A stretch of 64,000 nucleotides of DNA from Lysinibacillus agricola (lineage in GTDB: Bacteria; Bacillota; Bacilli; Bacillales_A; Planococcaceae), in NCBI RefSeq assembly GCF_016638705.1, contig NZ_CP067341.1, forward strand, positions 2,979,501-3,043,500, given 5' to 3'. The notes beneath the pieces are model-generated. The model saw only the letters and a program-made list of their open reading frames with translations, was not told where the DNA came from and made no database searches. Shown here piece by piece: positions 1-8,547 of the stretch (positions within the stretch are counted from its first letter, which is position 1; the number at the start of each line of letters is the position of its first letter). The position numbers were made by a program, and so were the translations under genes.

Positions 1-276
1 CAGGATGTTTAACCTCTCTATATAGATGAGGTAGTTAGCCAAGATACAAAAGAAATGATAGATTAGCATTTCGTGCATTTTTTGCCTTTTCCCCTTATTT
101 TTCTCATCTTTTAAAGCAATTCGTATAGTCTCGCCCTTTAAGAACTCAAAATGTGCCCAACATCGACTATCTTTCTTTTGCTCAACAACTATTTTCACTT
201 GAAACTTAATAGAGTTAATGTTTTTTAGATATTCTCTTATTTCATATGGTATTTCATCTGCCTGTATTGATTGCAA
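1..276 (-). CDS. Hypothetical protein, N-terminal part, runs off the window
   Basis: An open frame of 92 codons reaches the left edge without a stop. The start is a TTG at 276, seven bases after a strong AGGAGGA ribosome site at 284-290; there is no ATG near it. The product begins MQSIQADEIPYEIREYL and is charged, Lys/Glu rich and without an obvious membrane segment or signal peptide. I do not recognise the family. The good ribosome site and uninterrupted frame make it likely to be real; only the function is unknown. Confidence 0.6.
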   Translation of the reverse strand, partial: MQSIQADEIPYEIREYLKNINSIKFQVKIVVEQKKDSRCWAHFEFLKGETIRIALKDEKNKGKRQKMHEMLIYHFFCILANYLIYIERLNIL

Positions 277-364
277 TTAAAAATCCTCCTCAGAAAAGAG
301 TTCATTATACACTTCGCCCCTGCCTTCCACTAATATTATGATAACTTAGTGAACACCTATTTCA

Positions 365-595
365 TTAAAAATCAGGCGTAAATGCATCAATTGCAACAAC
401 AATAAGATAGATTGTTTCAACAATCATAGCGACTACGCTACCAATTCTGATCAACTTGATTTGAACATCTGATAACTCGGGTATTTCTTTGTATCGCCAT
501 CGATCAAAGAAGAAATAGCTTTCCTCTGGCTGATACATGCTCCAAATACAAAAGCCATATATCGGTATGGCTAATACTATACTTATGAACAACAT
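365..595 (-). CDS. Small membrane protein, DUF6199-like
   Basis: 76 residues. I chose the ATG at 595 because a GGGGGTGAAGAG ribosome site sits directly before it; a longer frame starts at 655 without such a site. Two hydrophobic segments (about residues 1-20 and 49-70) flank a charged loop with an FFFDRWRYKE motif followed by E-L-S. That pattern resembles the small DUF6199-type membrane proteins of Bacillaceae, a family of unknown function. Family assignment is from memory of the motif and is tentative; that it is a two-pass membrane protein is well supported by the sequence. Confidence 0.6.
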   Translation of the reverse strand: MLFISIVLAIPIYGFCIWSMYQPEESYFFFDRWRYKEIPELSDVQIKLIRIGSVVAMIVETIYLIVVAIDAFTPDF

Positions 596-719
596 CTCTT
601 CACCCCCATATAGGACTTTAATTATAATTACGATTAATTTTGCCATATGTTTCAATATTTCTGTTATTTTTTATAGAGGACAATTTACTTTTCGATACCT
701 AAAATAAATGGGGGATTGT

Positions 720-1229
720 ATGTTTTATAGGAGACTTTTGCTGCTAAGTACACTTTTACTCCTTTCTGGCTGTACAGAAGAGACGAATACTGACGAGGCA
801 AATAAAAACGCCGTCGTTCAAGAAGGACAAACGATTCATAACATAGAGAAATTATATAAATTTATGGAAGACGCTAAAAATGGGAAGGAGGCAGAAATAA
901 GGGTCATTCGTCATTATGGAGAGCTCTCTTACGATAATGGACAGGGCAAATTTAAAGGCTATGATGACTCAGAGAAAAATAATGAACAGGCTACCGGGAA
1001 AATTATCTATGATTTAAAAGCTGTACATGATGAAAACGCTGGAGAAAAATGGATTGAAGTACATTCAAATATGGATGATTTCGAGCAATCTGAAGATTAT
1101 CCTGAAACAATGATTGACTCCCAACAGTGCGCTTATATTAGAATCGACGAAGAGATAGGTGCCTATATGTTGACAGAATGCTTTCATGCTTGGGAATATA
1201 GTTTATTACCAAAGCCAACGATAGATTGA
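720..1229 (+). CDS. Lipoprotein, DUF4362-like
   Basis: 169 residues. It begins with a lipoprotein signal peptide: MFYRRLLLLSTLLLLSGC, with lipobox LSGC giving a lipidated cysteine at residue 18, so it should be anchored on the outer face of the membrane. The start at 720 follows a G-rich ribosome site; an in-frame ATG at 708 would only add four residues. The mature part is acidic and carries the I-x-N-x-E-K-L-x-x-F then I-R-V-I-R-H-Y-G-E arrangement typical of DUF4362 lipoproteins. Function unknown. It is a single-gene unit closed by the hairpin at 1232. Confidence 0.75.
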   Translation: MFYRRLLLLSTLLLLSGCTEETNTDEANKNAVVQEGQTIHNIEKLYKFMEDAKNGKEAEIRVIRHYGELSYDNGQGKFKGYDDSEKNNEQATGKIIYDLKAVHDENAGEKWIEVHSNMDDFEQSEDYPETMIDSQQCAYIRIDEEIGAYMLTECFHAWEYSLLPKPTID

Positions 1230-1231
1230 TA

Positions 1232-1280
1232 CGAGAAGCCTACTATCAAGTGCATTGACTGTAGGCTTCTCGTCTTATTT
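1232..1280 (+). terminator. Rho-independent terminator of the lipoprotein gene
   Basis: A perfect 12-bp stem, CGAGAAGCCTAC at 1232-1243 pairing with GTAGGCTTCTCG at 1261-1272, starts two bases after the lipoprotein stop codon and is followed by TCTTATTT. Confidence 0.85.
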
Positions 1281-1295
1281 CTTCATATATAATTT

Positions 1296-1713
1296 TTAAA
1301 AAGATTCCCTTTCCTTTTTCATAACAAGTGACTTTAATGTATTGCTTAATTCCTGAATACAACTAGTTGTGTTCGTCATCATTTTTAACATATTATTTTC
1401 GTCCTCCACTAAGATAATGGCCCCGTACAAAGTAAAATATAATGTTTATTTAATGAAAAGCTATCGACTAAAAACAAAATAAAGACAACACTTGAAGGAA
1501 TCATTCCGAAAATAAAGCCTTTAACATACGTATTAATAGGCAAAAAGTAATTACAAACTGCTATTGCAATAACGACTAATCCAACAAATAAGATAAGAAC
1601 ATAATGCTCTTTGAAAGTATCAACGGTCCACAAATTAGAACAGCTAAAATTGAAATGATGGCCAAATTAATATGATGGACTTTTCGTGTATCAAAACGAA
1701 TCTTTTTCTCCAT
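1296..1713 (-). pseudogene. Relic of a methyl-accepting chemotaxis protein N-terminus
   Basis: An ATG at 1713 with a GGGGG ribosome site opens MEKKIRFDTRKVHHINL, a charged leader followed by a membrane segment, but stops after 45 codons. A second frame (1633 down to 1409) continues with NTYVKGFIFGMIPSSVVF and LNKHYILLCTG. A third, ending at 1296, gives VEDENNMLKMMTN and an IQELSNTL coiled-coil-like tail. Together these resemble the six-helix membrane module at the start of certain Bacillaceae chemotaxis receptors, now broken by frameshifts and missing the whole signalling domain. The order of the fragments in one direction supports decay of one gene rather than three small genes. Confidence 0.6.
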
Positions 1714-1852
1714 TAATGTATCCCCCTAAAAAACGAATAGACATTCAGTGTATTTTTCTATTATCATAAAGTATAACTACTGCTTTTTGTAGATAAAAAA
1801 TGCATATTAGAGAATGTTTTACACTTCTTAAAAACGAAGGGGGATTATTTAA

Positions 1853-2803
1853 ATGAGTAGAATTCAACAACTTGCACCAAATTTTTATTGTATTGATACA
1901 CATGATTTAAATCGGGAACAGCGTACAAGCTCCTATTTGCTTATCGATGAAAAAATTGCATTAATCGAGACTTCTGCCAGTCCGTCTATGCCGTATATCG
2001 TAGAAGGTTTAGATGAATTACATATTGCTCTAGAGGATATTCAATATGTAATTGTTACGCATATCCATTTAGACCATGCTGGAGGTTCAGGGTTATTTTT
2101 ACAAAACTGCCCAAATGCTACATTCGTTGTACATCCAAGAGGTGTATCTCATATGGTTGATCCTAGTCGTCTAATTGCGAGTGCAAAGAGTGTTTATGGG
2201 ACAGAGTTCGATCGTTTATTTGATCCAATTGTACCTATCGATTCTGAGCGCATTATAGAAATTGGACATGAAGAAGTACTATCTTTAGGTCAACATCAGT
2301 TAACGTTTTATCATACAGAAGGACATGCAAAACATCATGTCTCGATGCTTTATTCTGCTACGAATGGTTTGTTTGTTGGAGATACAACTGGTGTACGTTA
2401 TCCAGAAATGGAGAGCGAATCAATCGATTTAATTATTCCCTCTACTTCACCGAATCAGTATGACCCAGATACAATGGAGCAATCTATTCAGCTATATGAA
2501 AAGCTCAATGCTACAGAATTGTATTTCGGTCATTTCGGTGCTTATAAAAATCCAGCTGAAGCCTACAAACAGGTGCGCTACTGGACACCATTATTTTTAG
2601 CTGAGGGGAAAAAGGCGCTAACTGTATCTAGCGATTTTAAAGAACAAGTACACTTTCTAGATACTCGCTTAAAGGAACTTTTACACAACTATTTACAGGA
2701 AAATGGCATTCCAAAAAATCATCCGGTTTATGAAACAATTCCATTCGATACAATTGTTTCGGCAATGGGAATTCTGGATTATCTAGAAAAAAAGAACACC
2801 TAA
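1853..2803 (+). CDS. MBL-fold metallo-hydrolase
   Basis: 316 residues, cytoplasmic, no signal peptide. The binuclear metal motif H70-I-H72-L-D74-H75 (THIHLDHAGG) is complete. Later ligands appear as a histidine in the HTEGHAKHH stretch, an aspartate in FVGDTTG and a histidine in YFGHFGAY. The C-terminal 80 residues are helical, as in the longer lactamase-B proteins of Bacilli. A GGGGGA ribosome site precedes the ATG. Substrate unknown: the family includes glyoxalase II, lactonases and many uncharacterised thioesterases. Single gene with its own terminator at 2838. Confidence 0.85.
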   Translation: MSRIQQLAPNFYCIDTHDLNREQRTSSYLLIDEKIALIETSASPSMPYIVEGLDELHIALEDIQYVIVTHIHLDHAGGSGLFLQNCPNATFVVHPRGVSHMVDPSRLIASAKSVYGTEFDRLFDPIVPIDSERIIEIGHEEVLSLGQHQLTFYHTEGHAKHHVSMLYSATNGLFVGDTTGVRYPEMESESIDLIIPSTSPNQYDPDTMEQSIQLYEKLNATELYFGHFGAYKNPAEAYKQVRYWTPLFLAEGKKALTVSSDFKEQVHFLDTRLKELLHNYLQENGIPKNHPVYETIPFDTIVSAMGILDYLEKKNT

Positions 2804-2837
2804 TTAACAAAAATTTTTTACACGATACTGAAAAAAC

Positions 2838-2872
2838 GTAAAGCATCGGTACTGAACCCGATGCTTTTTTAA
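2838..2872 (+). terminator. Rho-independent terminator after the MBL hydrolase
   Basis: AAGCATCGG and CCGATGCTT form a 9-bp stem with a short loop, followed by a T-run (CTTTTTTAA). It lies 35 bases after the stop codon. Confidence 0.8.
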
Positions 2873-2930
2873 TATGATATTGGCTTTAATCTTTTTGCAA
2901 ATTTAATCGTCCTGATTAAAAAGCAATTCA

Positions 2931-4751
2931 TTATTCCTTTAAATGATCTAAGACTGATTGAAAATCCTGGCTCTCCCCTACTTGACGGAAATCTTTAAAT
3001 GGGTTGCTTACTCTTTTCATTCGCTCCAGTACAGCAGGAATGGTAAAGATATCAGGTGTTAAGTGCTCATTGACCTCCTCCCAATGTAATGGCGTTGCCA
3101 CTAAGCCCTTTTCATTACCACGAGTTGAATATGGAGCAATAATTGTTTTCCCTTCTGCATGCTGCACATAATCTAAATATAATTTTTGATGTCTATTCTT
3201 CTTTAAACGCTCAATCGTATACAATCCCGGTTTTTGCTCACATAAAAAACGACAAACAAATTCAGTAAATACTCGCACCTCTTCATAGGAAAATGCATTT
3301 TCAGGTAACGGTATATATAGCTGCAACCCTTTTCCTCCCGATGTTTTAACAAAAGATTGTAGCTTAAAATAATCGATAATTTCCTTTAAATCCAGTGCTC
3401 CAGTGATGGCAAGTGAAAATTGATCAACAGAAGGAGGATCTAGATCGAAGACAATCTCAGTAGGATGCTCTGTTTGCAACGTTTGGAATGGTATGTGTAG
3501 CTCTAATGCTAGCTGATTGCCTAGCCATAATAATGCTTCAAGGTTGTTACATACAAGATAATGAATTTCGTCCATCCATCCTGTTGAAACAAATTCAGGT
3601 ATTTTCTCAGGACTACTTTTTTGATAAAAGCTTTCACCCGGCACTCCATGAGGAAATCGAATTAACGTAAGCGGCCTATTTCGAAGAAAAGGTAATACAT
3701 ACGGAGAAATCATTTGCAAATAGTGCAAGTAACCATCCTTCGTAATACCGATTTCAGGCCAAACAGGCTTATCAGGATGCGTAATCTGAACAGTATCTGG
3801 AATAGGGAAAAGTTGACGCTGCATGTGCTGCCACTGACAATCCTCTGGCAACATCTCCAGTCGAAATACTTGGAAACGCGGTTCTCGACATTTGCTTCCA
3901 TCAAAATCAATACAGGCTATATCAACACAAATGGATGGCTCCAGTTCCCATATTTCATTATTCCTCTGTCCATTCGCTTGAAAAAAAGCAATGAGTGTTT
4001 TACGCTCTTCCTCTGACATTCCATGTTTAAAAATAACCAATTCAACAAGCTCGTCCTGTCGATAAACAGAGCCATGAAAATAGCCATTTCCATGATCATA
4101 TTTGGTGACTATGACCGTTACATAGCGCCAATTCTTGATTTTTAACCAATGTGTAGAGCGCGTATCTCCAATCCATTTACTTGTTTTCTTTTTAGCAACC
4201 ATTCCTTCCCCATTGTTTACCCTAATAGCATGCCAAAGTGGCTCACTATGCTCCACACTGCTAATCGCTTGCAAAGGGCGTGGATCCTCATAATTGATAG
4301 TCTCAGGGAGCTTTAAGGTTGTAAAAAGCTTTGAGAGTTGCTGTTTACGTGTTTTTAAATACTTATTTGTCAGCGGCTCCCCTTTATAACGCAGTAAATC
4401 AAAAGCAATATAATGAAAAGTAAAGGCTTGTGCATGCGCAGCAATAACTTCTTTGTTTTGCATCCTACCTCTTTTTTGGACAAGCGAAAAATCACTTTTA
4501 AAATCATTCGTTAAATAAACTAATTCCCCGTCAAATGTTAATGGTAAAAACGCTTTAACTTGATCGAATAAGCTCTTACAAAAATCAAGTATCTCTGGAA
4601 ACAAGTGATTTAAGTTATTGCCATTTCTGCTTATTAACATTGGCTGTTCGTCCCATACTAACATACATCTAAATCCATCATATTTTGTTTCATACATCCA
4701 GTCTTCACCAATAGGTGTTTCAAGCGCTTCCGTTAATAGCATTGGTTTCAT
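2931..4751 (-). CDS. ligD: ATP-dependent DNA ligase/polymerase LigD
   Basis: 606 residues with the Bacillus-type order: ligase first, polymerase second, and no separate phosphoesterase domain. The ligase has the adenylation motif K23-Y-D-G, DGEL at 74-77, GEGMVAKK at 181-188 and the W-L-K-I-K motif near 203. The polymerase/primase half starts near residue 325 and has the catalytic F-D436-L-D438-P-P, SGGKGLQLYIP at 471-481 and a third acidic residue in YLDYVQ near 527. With Ku it repairs double-strand breaks by non-homologous end joining, filling or trimming ends and sealing them. Its gene diverges from ku across a 104-bp spacer, as expected for a functional pair. All key residues are present. 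In Bacillus subtilis the pair acts mainly in spores. Confidence 0.96.
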   Translation of the reverse strand: MKPMLLTEALETPIGEDWMYETKYDGFRCMLVWDEQPMLISRNGNNLNHLFPEILDFCKSLFDQVKAFLPLTFDGELVYLTNDFKSDFSLVQKRGRMQNKEVIAAHAQAFTFHYIAFDLLRYKGEPLTNKYLKTRKQQLSKLFTTLKLPETINYEDPRPLQAISSVEHSEPLWHAIRVNNGEGMVAKKKTSKWIGDTRSTHWLKIKNWRYVTVIVTKYDHGNGYFHGSVYRQDELVELVIFKHGMSEEERKTLIAFFQANGQRNNEIWELEPSICVDIACIDFDGSKCREPRFQVFRLEMLPEDCQWQHMQRQLFPIPDTVQITHPDKPVWPEIGITKDGYLHYLQMISPYVLPFLRNRPLTLIRFPHGVPGESFYQKSSPEKIPEFVSTGWMDEIHYLVCNNLEALLWLGNQLALELHIPFQTLQTEHPTEIVFDLDPPSVDQFSLAITGALDLKEIIDYFKLQSFVKTSGGKGLQLYIPLPENAFSYEEVRVFTEFVCRFLCEQKPGLYTIERLKKNRHQKLYLDYVQHAEGKTIIAPYSTRGNEKGLVATPLHWEEVNEHLTPDIFTIPAVLERMKRVSNPFKDFRQVGESQDFQSVLDHLKE

Positions 4752-4855
4752 AGGAATACCTACTTTGCTTTTTACCTTCAGTTTTTGACGATTTCACTTT
4801 AAGATACATAAAAATAAGCAAAATATATCATAGTAAGAAAAACGAGGTGATACAA
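4752..4855. promoter_or_regulatory. Divergent ligD/ku promoter region
   Basis: This short AT-rich spacer must hold both promoters. On the ku side I see ACATA, 18 bases, then CATAGTA, which loosely resembles the forespore sigma-G consensus (GHATR, 17-18, CATNHTA) with one mismatch in each box. Sigma-G control of this pair is known in B. subtilis; here it is inference from a weak match. The ku ribosome site GAGGTG sits at 4844-4849. Confidence 0.35.
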
Positions 4856-5674
4856 ATGCATACAGTTTGGAAAGGCAGTATCTCATTTGGTCTTGTCAAT
4901 ATACCGGTAAAACTTCATGCCGCTACCGAAAATAAAGATATTAAATTACGACAGCTTCATAAAGAATGTCATACACCTATTAGCTATAAAAAGGTTTGTG
5001 AAGGCTGTAACCAAGAAGTAAAAGATGAGGATATTGTGAAGGCATATGAATATGCCAAAAATAAGTTTGTCGTATTAGATCAAGAAGAATTAGAGAGCTT
5101 GCGGAAGGAAAATGAAGATAAGGCCGTTGAAATCATTGATTTTGTGAAATTAACTGAAATCGATCCTATTTATTTTGAACGCACTTATTTTTTATCCCCT
5201 GATACGACTGGTGGAAAGGCTTATTCCCTATTACGTCAAACATTAGAGCAATCCGGAAAAATAGGCGTTGCTAAAATTATTATCCGTTCCAAAGAGCAAT
5301 TAGCGATTGTCCGCGTTTATCAAAATGCTTTAGTGATGGAAACGATTCATTTCCCTGATGAAGTAAGAAGTGTTGGTGATGTTCCAAATATTCCAAGCGA
5401 ACAAAACATTGTTCCAAAAGAGCTAGAAACTGCATTGATGCTAGTAGATCAATTAACAACCGAATTTAATCCTGAAAAATATACAGACGATTATCGAAAT
5501 GCTTTAATGGAGCTTATAGAAGAGAAAAAAGCTACGAATACAATTTCAGCTAGCGATAAACAGCCAGTACCTGATAATGTCACGGACTTAATGACAGCAC
5601 TTCAAGCTTCCTTAGAAAAAACGAAAAAGCCAGCAACACGAAAACGAGCAACGAAAACAAAGAAAAATGCTTAA
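4856..5674 (+). CDS. ku: Non-homologous end-joining protein Ku
   Basis: 272 residues. The start at 4856 gives the canonical MHTVWKGSISFGLVNIPVKL opening and follows GAGGTG; a GTG at 4847 lies inside that ribosome site. The bacterial Ku core (about 1-225) forms the homodimeric ring that binds DNA ends and recruits LigD. A conserved pair of Cys-x-x-Cys-like positions lies in the C-E-G-C stretch near residue 50. The C-terminus (KKPATRKRATKTKKNA) is very lysine-rich, the basic tail used for DNA contact in many bacterial Ku proteins. Divergent from ligD. A strong hairpin ends the gene. Confidence 0.96.
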   Translation: MHTVWKGSISFGLVNIPVKLHAATENKDIKLRQLHKECHTPISYKKVCEGCNQEVKDEDIVKAYEYAKNKFVVLDQEELESLRKENEDKAVEIIDFVKLTEIDPIYFERTYFLSPDTTGGKAYSLLRQTLEQSGKIGVAKIIIRSKEQLAIVRVYQNALVMETIHFPDEVRSVGDVPNIPSEQNIVPKELETALMLVDQLTTEFNPEKYTDDYRNALMELIEEKKATNTISASDKQPVPDNVTDLMTALQASLEKTKKPATRKRATKTKKNA

Positions 5675-5683
5675 TTTTACATA

Positions 5684-5719
5684 AAAAAAGCATATCCATT
5701 TTTATTGGATATGCTTTTA
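5684..5719. terminator. Bidirectional terminator between ku and the kinase gene
   Basis: AAGCATATCCA pairs with TGGATATGCTT; A-runs on the left and T-runs on the right allow it to work for ku (plus) and for the convergent gene ending at 5720 (minus). Confidence 0.85.
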
Positions 5720-6223
5720 TTAAAGAATCTCCCTTTTACTTGTTACGACCATTAGCTTGCCTCTATACATTCCATATTTCTGATAAAAATTAGGTTTGCC
5801 AATCTCCTCAAAATAACGATTCCATTTAAACATTTTTATAAATATTGAAAAAGTCGGTTTGTAATTGGACTTTTCCAAACCGATTTTTTGTAACGTAAAT
5901 CTCTTTATAATTCGATAGATTCTGATGAAATAATTCGTATCTAAGAAAATAATTAAGTCGGCATTCGAAAAACTTTCTGCTACCCAGTCCTCATTATGAA
6001 CACCCTCAATAATCCAAGCTTTTGTAAGAACAATATTATGCAAATAATCAACTTTTTGTGGATCGGTTCTTCTAATATCACTGGAATTTTGCCTTACCCA
6101 AACAACATTATCTAGTTCATAATAAGGAATATTTAATTGTGCTGATAATTCTTTCGCTAAAGTTGTTTTCCCACTTCCAACAGAGCCAATAATATGTATT
6201 TTTCGAGGAAATTTATTACTCAA
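5720..6223 (-). CDS. P-loop kinase, FlaR-type 'topology modulation' family
   Basis: 167 residues. The TTG at 6223 is the likely start because AGGAGGG precedes it by a standard distance; an in-frame ATG upstream lies before that site. A Walker A motif GSVGSGKTT sits near residue 13, then an ELDNVVW stretch and a long basic region, the layout of small adenylate-kinase-like proteins historically annotated as DNA topology modulation protein FlaR. That name does not establish a function; a nucleotide or small-molecule kinase role is more probable. It may be slightly short at the C-terminus (ends TSKREIL). Confidence 0.75.
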   Translation of the reverse strand: MSNKFPRKIHIIGSVGSGKTTLAKELSAQLNIPYYELDNVVWVRQNSSDIRRTDPQKVDYLHNIVLTKAWIIEGVHNEDWVAESFSNADLIIFLDTNYFIRIYRIIKRFTLQKIGLEKSNYKPTFSIFIKMFKWNRYFEEIGKPNFYQKYGMYRGKLMVVTSKREIL

Positions 6224-6281
6224 ATGAACCCTCCTATTCATTTTTTAATTTGATTATTTTTAGTTCCACCATAAGCGTGGG

Positions 6282-6622
6282 GTTGATTTCCGTTCCGGCT
6301 GGGCGCTTTGTTGCTGCCGCTTCGCTTTCGCTACAGAAAACATTTGTTGCTGCCGCTTCGCTTTCGCTACAGAAAACATTTGTTGTTGCTGTCGCTACGC
6401 TTTCACACAGATAAAACAATTGCTGCCGCTTCGCTTTCACACAGAGCAAAGCTTCCTGGGGCGTCGGGGCAACAGATGTTTTTTGCGCGAAAGCGTAGTG
6501 CTAACGAAGCGTCAGCGGCAGGATGTTGGTCACGAAGGCGTTATCACAGGATGTGATGCTCTTAGCCTTCGTTCCCCTGACGCTAATCCCCGAGGAGTCG
6601 CCCAGCCTCCACTCCAATCAAC
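6282..6622. repeat. Composite intergenic repeat with four ~36-bp tandem units
   Basis: The stretch opens with GTTGATTTCCGTTCCGGCTG and closes with the complementary ATCAAC at 6617-6622. Between them are tandem units of about 36 bp: two near-identical copies (6308-6343 and 6344-6379, core GCTGCCGCTTCGCTTTCGCT) and two degenerate ones to about 6450. No promoter or coherent protein is encoded; open frames here are translations of the repeat. The opening motif recurs at 47824 and 56672, so this is a dispersed family with an internal tandem expansion. Confidence 0.8.
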
Positions 6623-6677
6623 TTATATACATAGCATACGTTTTAATAAATATCATCTCATCTTTTAAAAAGAACTC

Positions 6678-6722
6678 AATTTGTGTGAATATTATATTTA
6701 TTGTACAATATTCACACAAATT
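6678..6722. promoter_or_regulatory. Perfect 16-bp inverted repeat upstream of a methyltransferase gene
   Basis: AATTTGTGTGAATATT (6678-6693) and its exact complement AATATTCACACAAATT (6707-6722) are separated by 13 bases and end 12 bases before the ribosome site of the next gene. There is no T-run, and the position just ahead of a start fits an operator or an RNA hairpin controlling translation better than a terminator. The regulator is unknown. Confidence 0.6.
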
Positions 6723-6749
6723 AAGATAAAGTTGAAGGAGCTAGATTGT

Positions 6750-7505
6750 ATGTATCAAAATGAGTTTAGTGGAAATTTAGAGAAATATAAAGACCCTATT
6801 GATTATGATAAACTTCATGAAAATTACAACGTGGATTTATATTATATTGAGAATCTACTTAGTAAGAAAAGCGATACGATAATTGAATTAGCTTGTGGGA
6901 CAGGTCGATTAGCTATTCCCCTTGCCAAGCAAGGACATGAAGTTTATGCAATTGATATTCATGAAGGGATGCTTCAGCAAGCTATTGAAAAAGCGAAAAA
7001 AGAGAATGTTGATGTACATTTTACTGTGCAAGACTGCACACAGTTTCATTTACCAATCACATCAAATTTTATTTATATGACAGGTAATTCATTTCAACAT
7101 TTTTTAAGTAACGAAAGTCAAAATACTTTATTCCAATCCGTTAAAAAGCACTTACATCCAGGAGGAGAATTTGTATTCGATACGCGAAATGCCCTTCTAA
7201 GCGAGCTATCTATTGTAGATGAATATGAAGAAAACATAGTCAATAGTAAAGGTGAAAAATTAACTATTCAACATCGTGAAGAATATGATCCTATCACACA
7301 AATCTTAACTTGCCGTTCTATTAATAAGCTAGAACACTCAACTTTCGAAGATTCAATTCTACTTCGCTATACATATCCAATGGAATTGAAGAGGCTATTA
7401 GAACAAAATGGATTCGACTTGTTACACCTGTATGGATCATGGAACAAAAGTGACTTTACAAAAGATAGTATTTGTATGATTGTACATGCACGATTGAAAA
7501 AATAA
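6750..7505 (+). CDS. Class I SAM-dependent methyltransferase
   Basis: 251 residues. The start at 6750 has AAGGAG nine bases upstream; the frame is open further upstream, but those codons run through the inverted repeat. Motif I is IIELACGTGRLAIPLAKQGH (about residues 45-64), followed by the acidic YAIDIHEGML of motif II and LHPGGEFVFDTRN of motif III/IV. This is the YjjT/Tam-like small-molecule methyltransferase layout, binding S-adenosylmethionine in a Rossmann fold. Substrate unknown. A weaker paralogue lies at 55712. Single gene behind the 6678 palindrome. Confidence 0.85.
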   Translation: MYQNEFSGNLEKYKDPIDYDKLHENYNVDLYYIENLLSKKSDTIIELACGTGRLAIPLAKQGHEVYAIDIHEGMLQQAIEKAKKENVDVHFTVQDCTQFHLPITSNFIYMTGNSFQHFLSNESQNTLFQSVKKHLHPGGEFVFDTRNALLSELSIVDEYEENIVNSKGEKLTIQHREEYDPITQILTCRSINKLEHSTFEDSILLRYTYPMELKRLLEQNGFDLLHLYGSWNKSDFTKDSICMIVHARLKK

Positions 7506-7616
7506 GGCTACTTTCGAAAAGTTTGTTGCTATTCAACTTACGAAACAGTTTAGTTGAACTAGGATATAGGTTATTTGTGAGTTAGTTTGTAGAATGAGAG
7601 GAAGGTTAATGTAAGT

Positions 7617-8315
7617 ATGAAGGTAATCATCTTTTTATATAATGGAGTAACTATGCTGGATGCGATTGGGCCTTATGAAGTTTTAAAGAATATGGAAGAT
7701 ACTGAGGTATTATTTGTCGCAGAGAAGATAGGTGAAATAAAAGCTGATTCAGGTTTTATAGACATTAATGTGAAACATAGTATCGATGATATAAAAGATG
7801 CAGATATTTTAATCATACCAGGTTCAACTATAGGGTTTATGCAGGAAATGAAAAATGGTAACGTATTGAATTGGATAAGGGAAGTAGATAAAACTACAAA
7901 ATGGACAACTTCTGTATGTACAGGTTCTTTATTATTGGCTTCAGCCGGTTTGCTCAATGGATTAAAAGCAACATCACATTGGAGAGTTATCAATTTGCTT
8001 AGTAATTTTGGAGCAATTGCAACAAGAGAAAGAGTCATAGAACAGGGGAAATATATTACTGCATCAGGGGTATCTGCTGGTATTGATATGGCTTTACATT
8101 TATCTAATAAACTAGTTGGTGAAGATCAAACCAAAGCAATTCAGCTTACTATTGAATATGATCCACAGCCAATATTTAATGCTGGTAATTTTTCAAACGC
8201 AGAAGATAAAATCAAAAAAATTGCAGAGAAGAAATTATCAAAAGACGCACAAAAAGAGCTTGGATTGCTAGGTATGATTAAACACTCAAAAAATATACTT
8301 AAGTTAATGAAATAA
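7617..8315 (+). CDS. DJ-1/PfpI family protein, isonitrile-hydratase-like
   Basis: 232 residues. The nucleophile-elbow cysteine is C101 in TSVCTGSLLLASAGLL, with a conserved glutamate near residue 21 (PYEVL) and the T-S-H121-W motif typical of the isonitrile hydratase branch (InhA of Pseudomonas) of the class I glutamine amidotransferase-like fold. Some relatives instead carry an AraC DNA-binding tail; this one does not, so an enzyme or stress role is more likely. It lies about 110 bp after the methyltransferase on the same strand, with its own GAGAGGAAGG ribosome site. Confidence 0.8.
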   Translation: MKVIIFLYNGVTMLDAIGPYEVLKNMEDTEVLFVAEKIGEIKADSGFIDINVKHSIDDIKDADILIIPGSTIGFMQEMKNGNVLNWIREVDKTTKWTTSVCTGSLLLASAGLLNGLKATSHWRVINLLSNFGAIATRERVIEQGKYITASGVSAGIDMALHLSNKLVGEDQTKAIQLTIEYDPQPIFNAGNFSNAEDKIKKIAEKKLSKDAQKELGLLGMIKHSKNILKLMK

Positions 8316-8512
8316 ACTTTTATCGTTACAATTAAATAGTTTAATTCTTATTCTACTAAAGCGTGCATGCTGTCATGTTGGCAGCTTTTCTTATTGCATT
8401 AAAAGGCAGATTAGTGAGGGTTAGTTGAAGAAGATAGCCAAACTAGAAGTAGCAATCTTTGAGAAACAGCCAAAAATAAAAAACCCATTTCGCAAACACA
8501 AGTTCCCCTATT

Positions 8513-8522
8513 CTGTTATAAT
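8513..8522 (+). promoter_or_regulatory. Extended -10 promoter
   Basis: TGTTATAAT is a perfect extended -10 (TGnTATAAT) 25 bases before the ATG of the serine hydrolase; no good -35 is visible, as expected for this promoter class. Confidence 0.6.
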
Positions 8523-8547
8523 GAAGAAAAAACTAGGAGCTCACTAG

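Noticed and set aside
6308..6450. Repeats of ~36 bp that could suggest a CRISPR array
   Set aside because: The units are adjacent with no unique spacers, are degenerate, and no cas genes are near. They are tandem repeats of a dispersed element.
6234..6668. Several 60-80-codon open frames
   Set aside because: They translate the tandem repeat (for example LLLPLRFRYRKH repeats), overlap on both strands, and lack ribosome sites.
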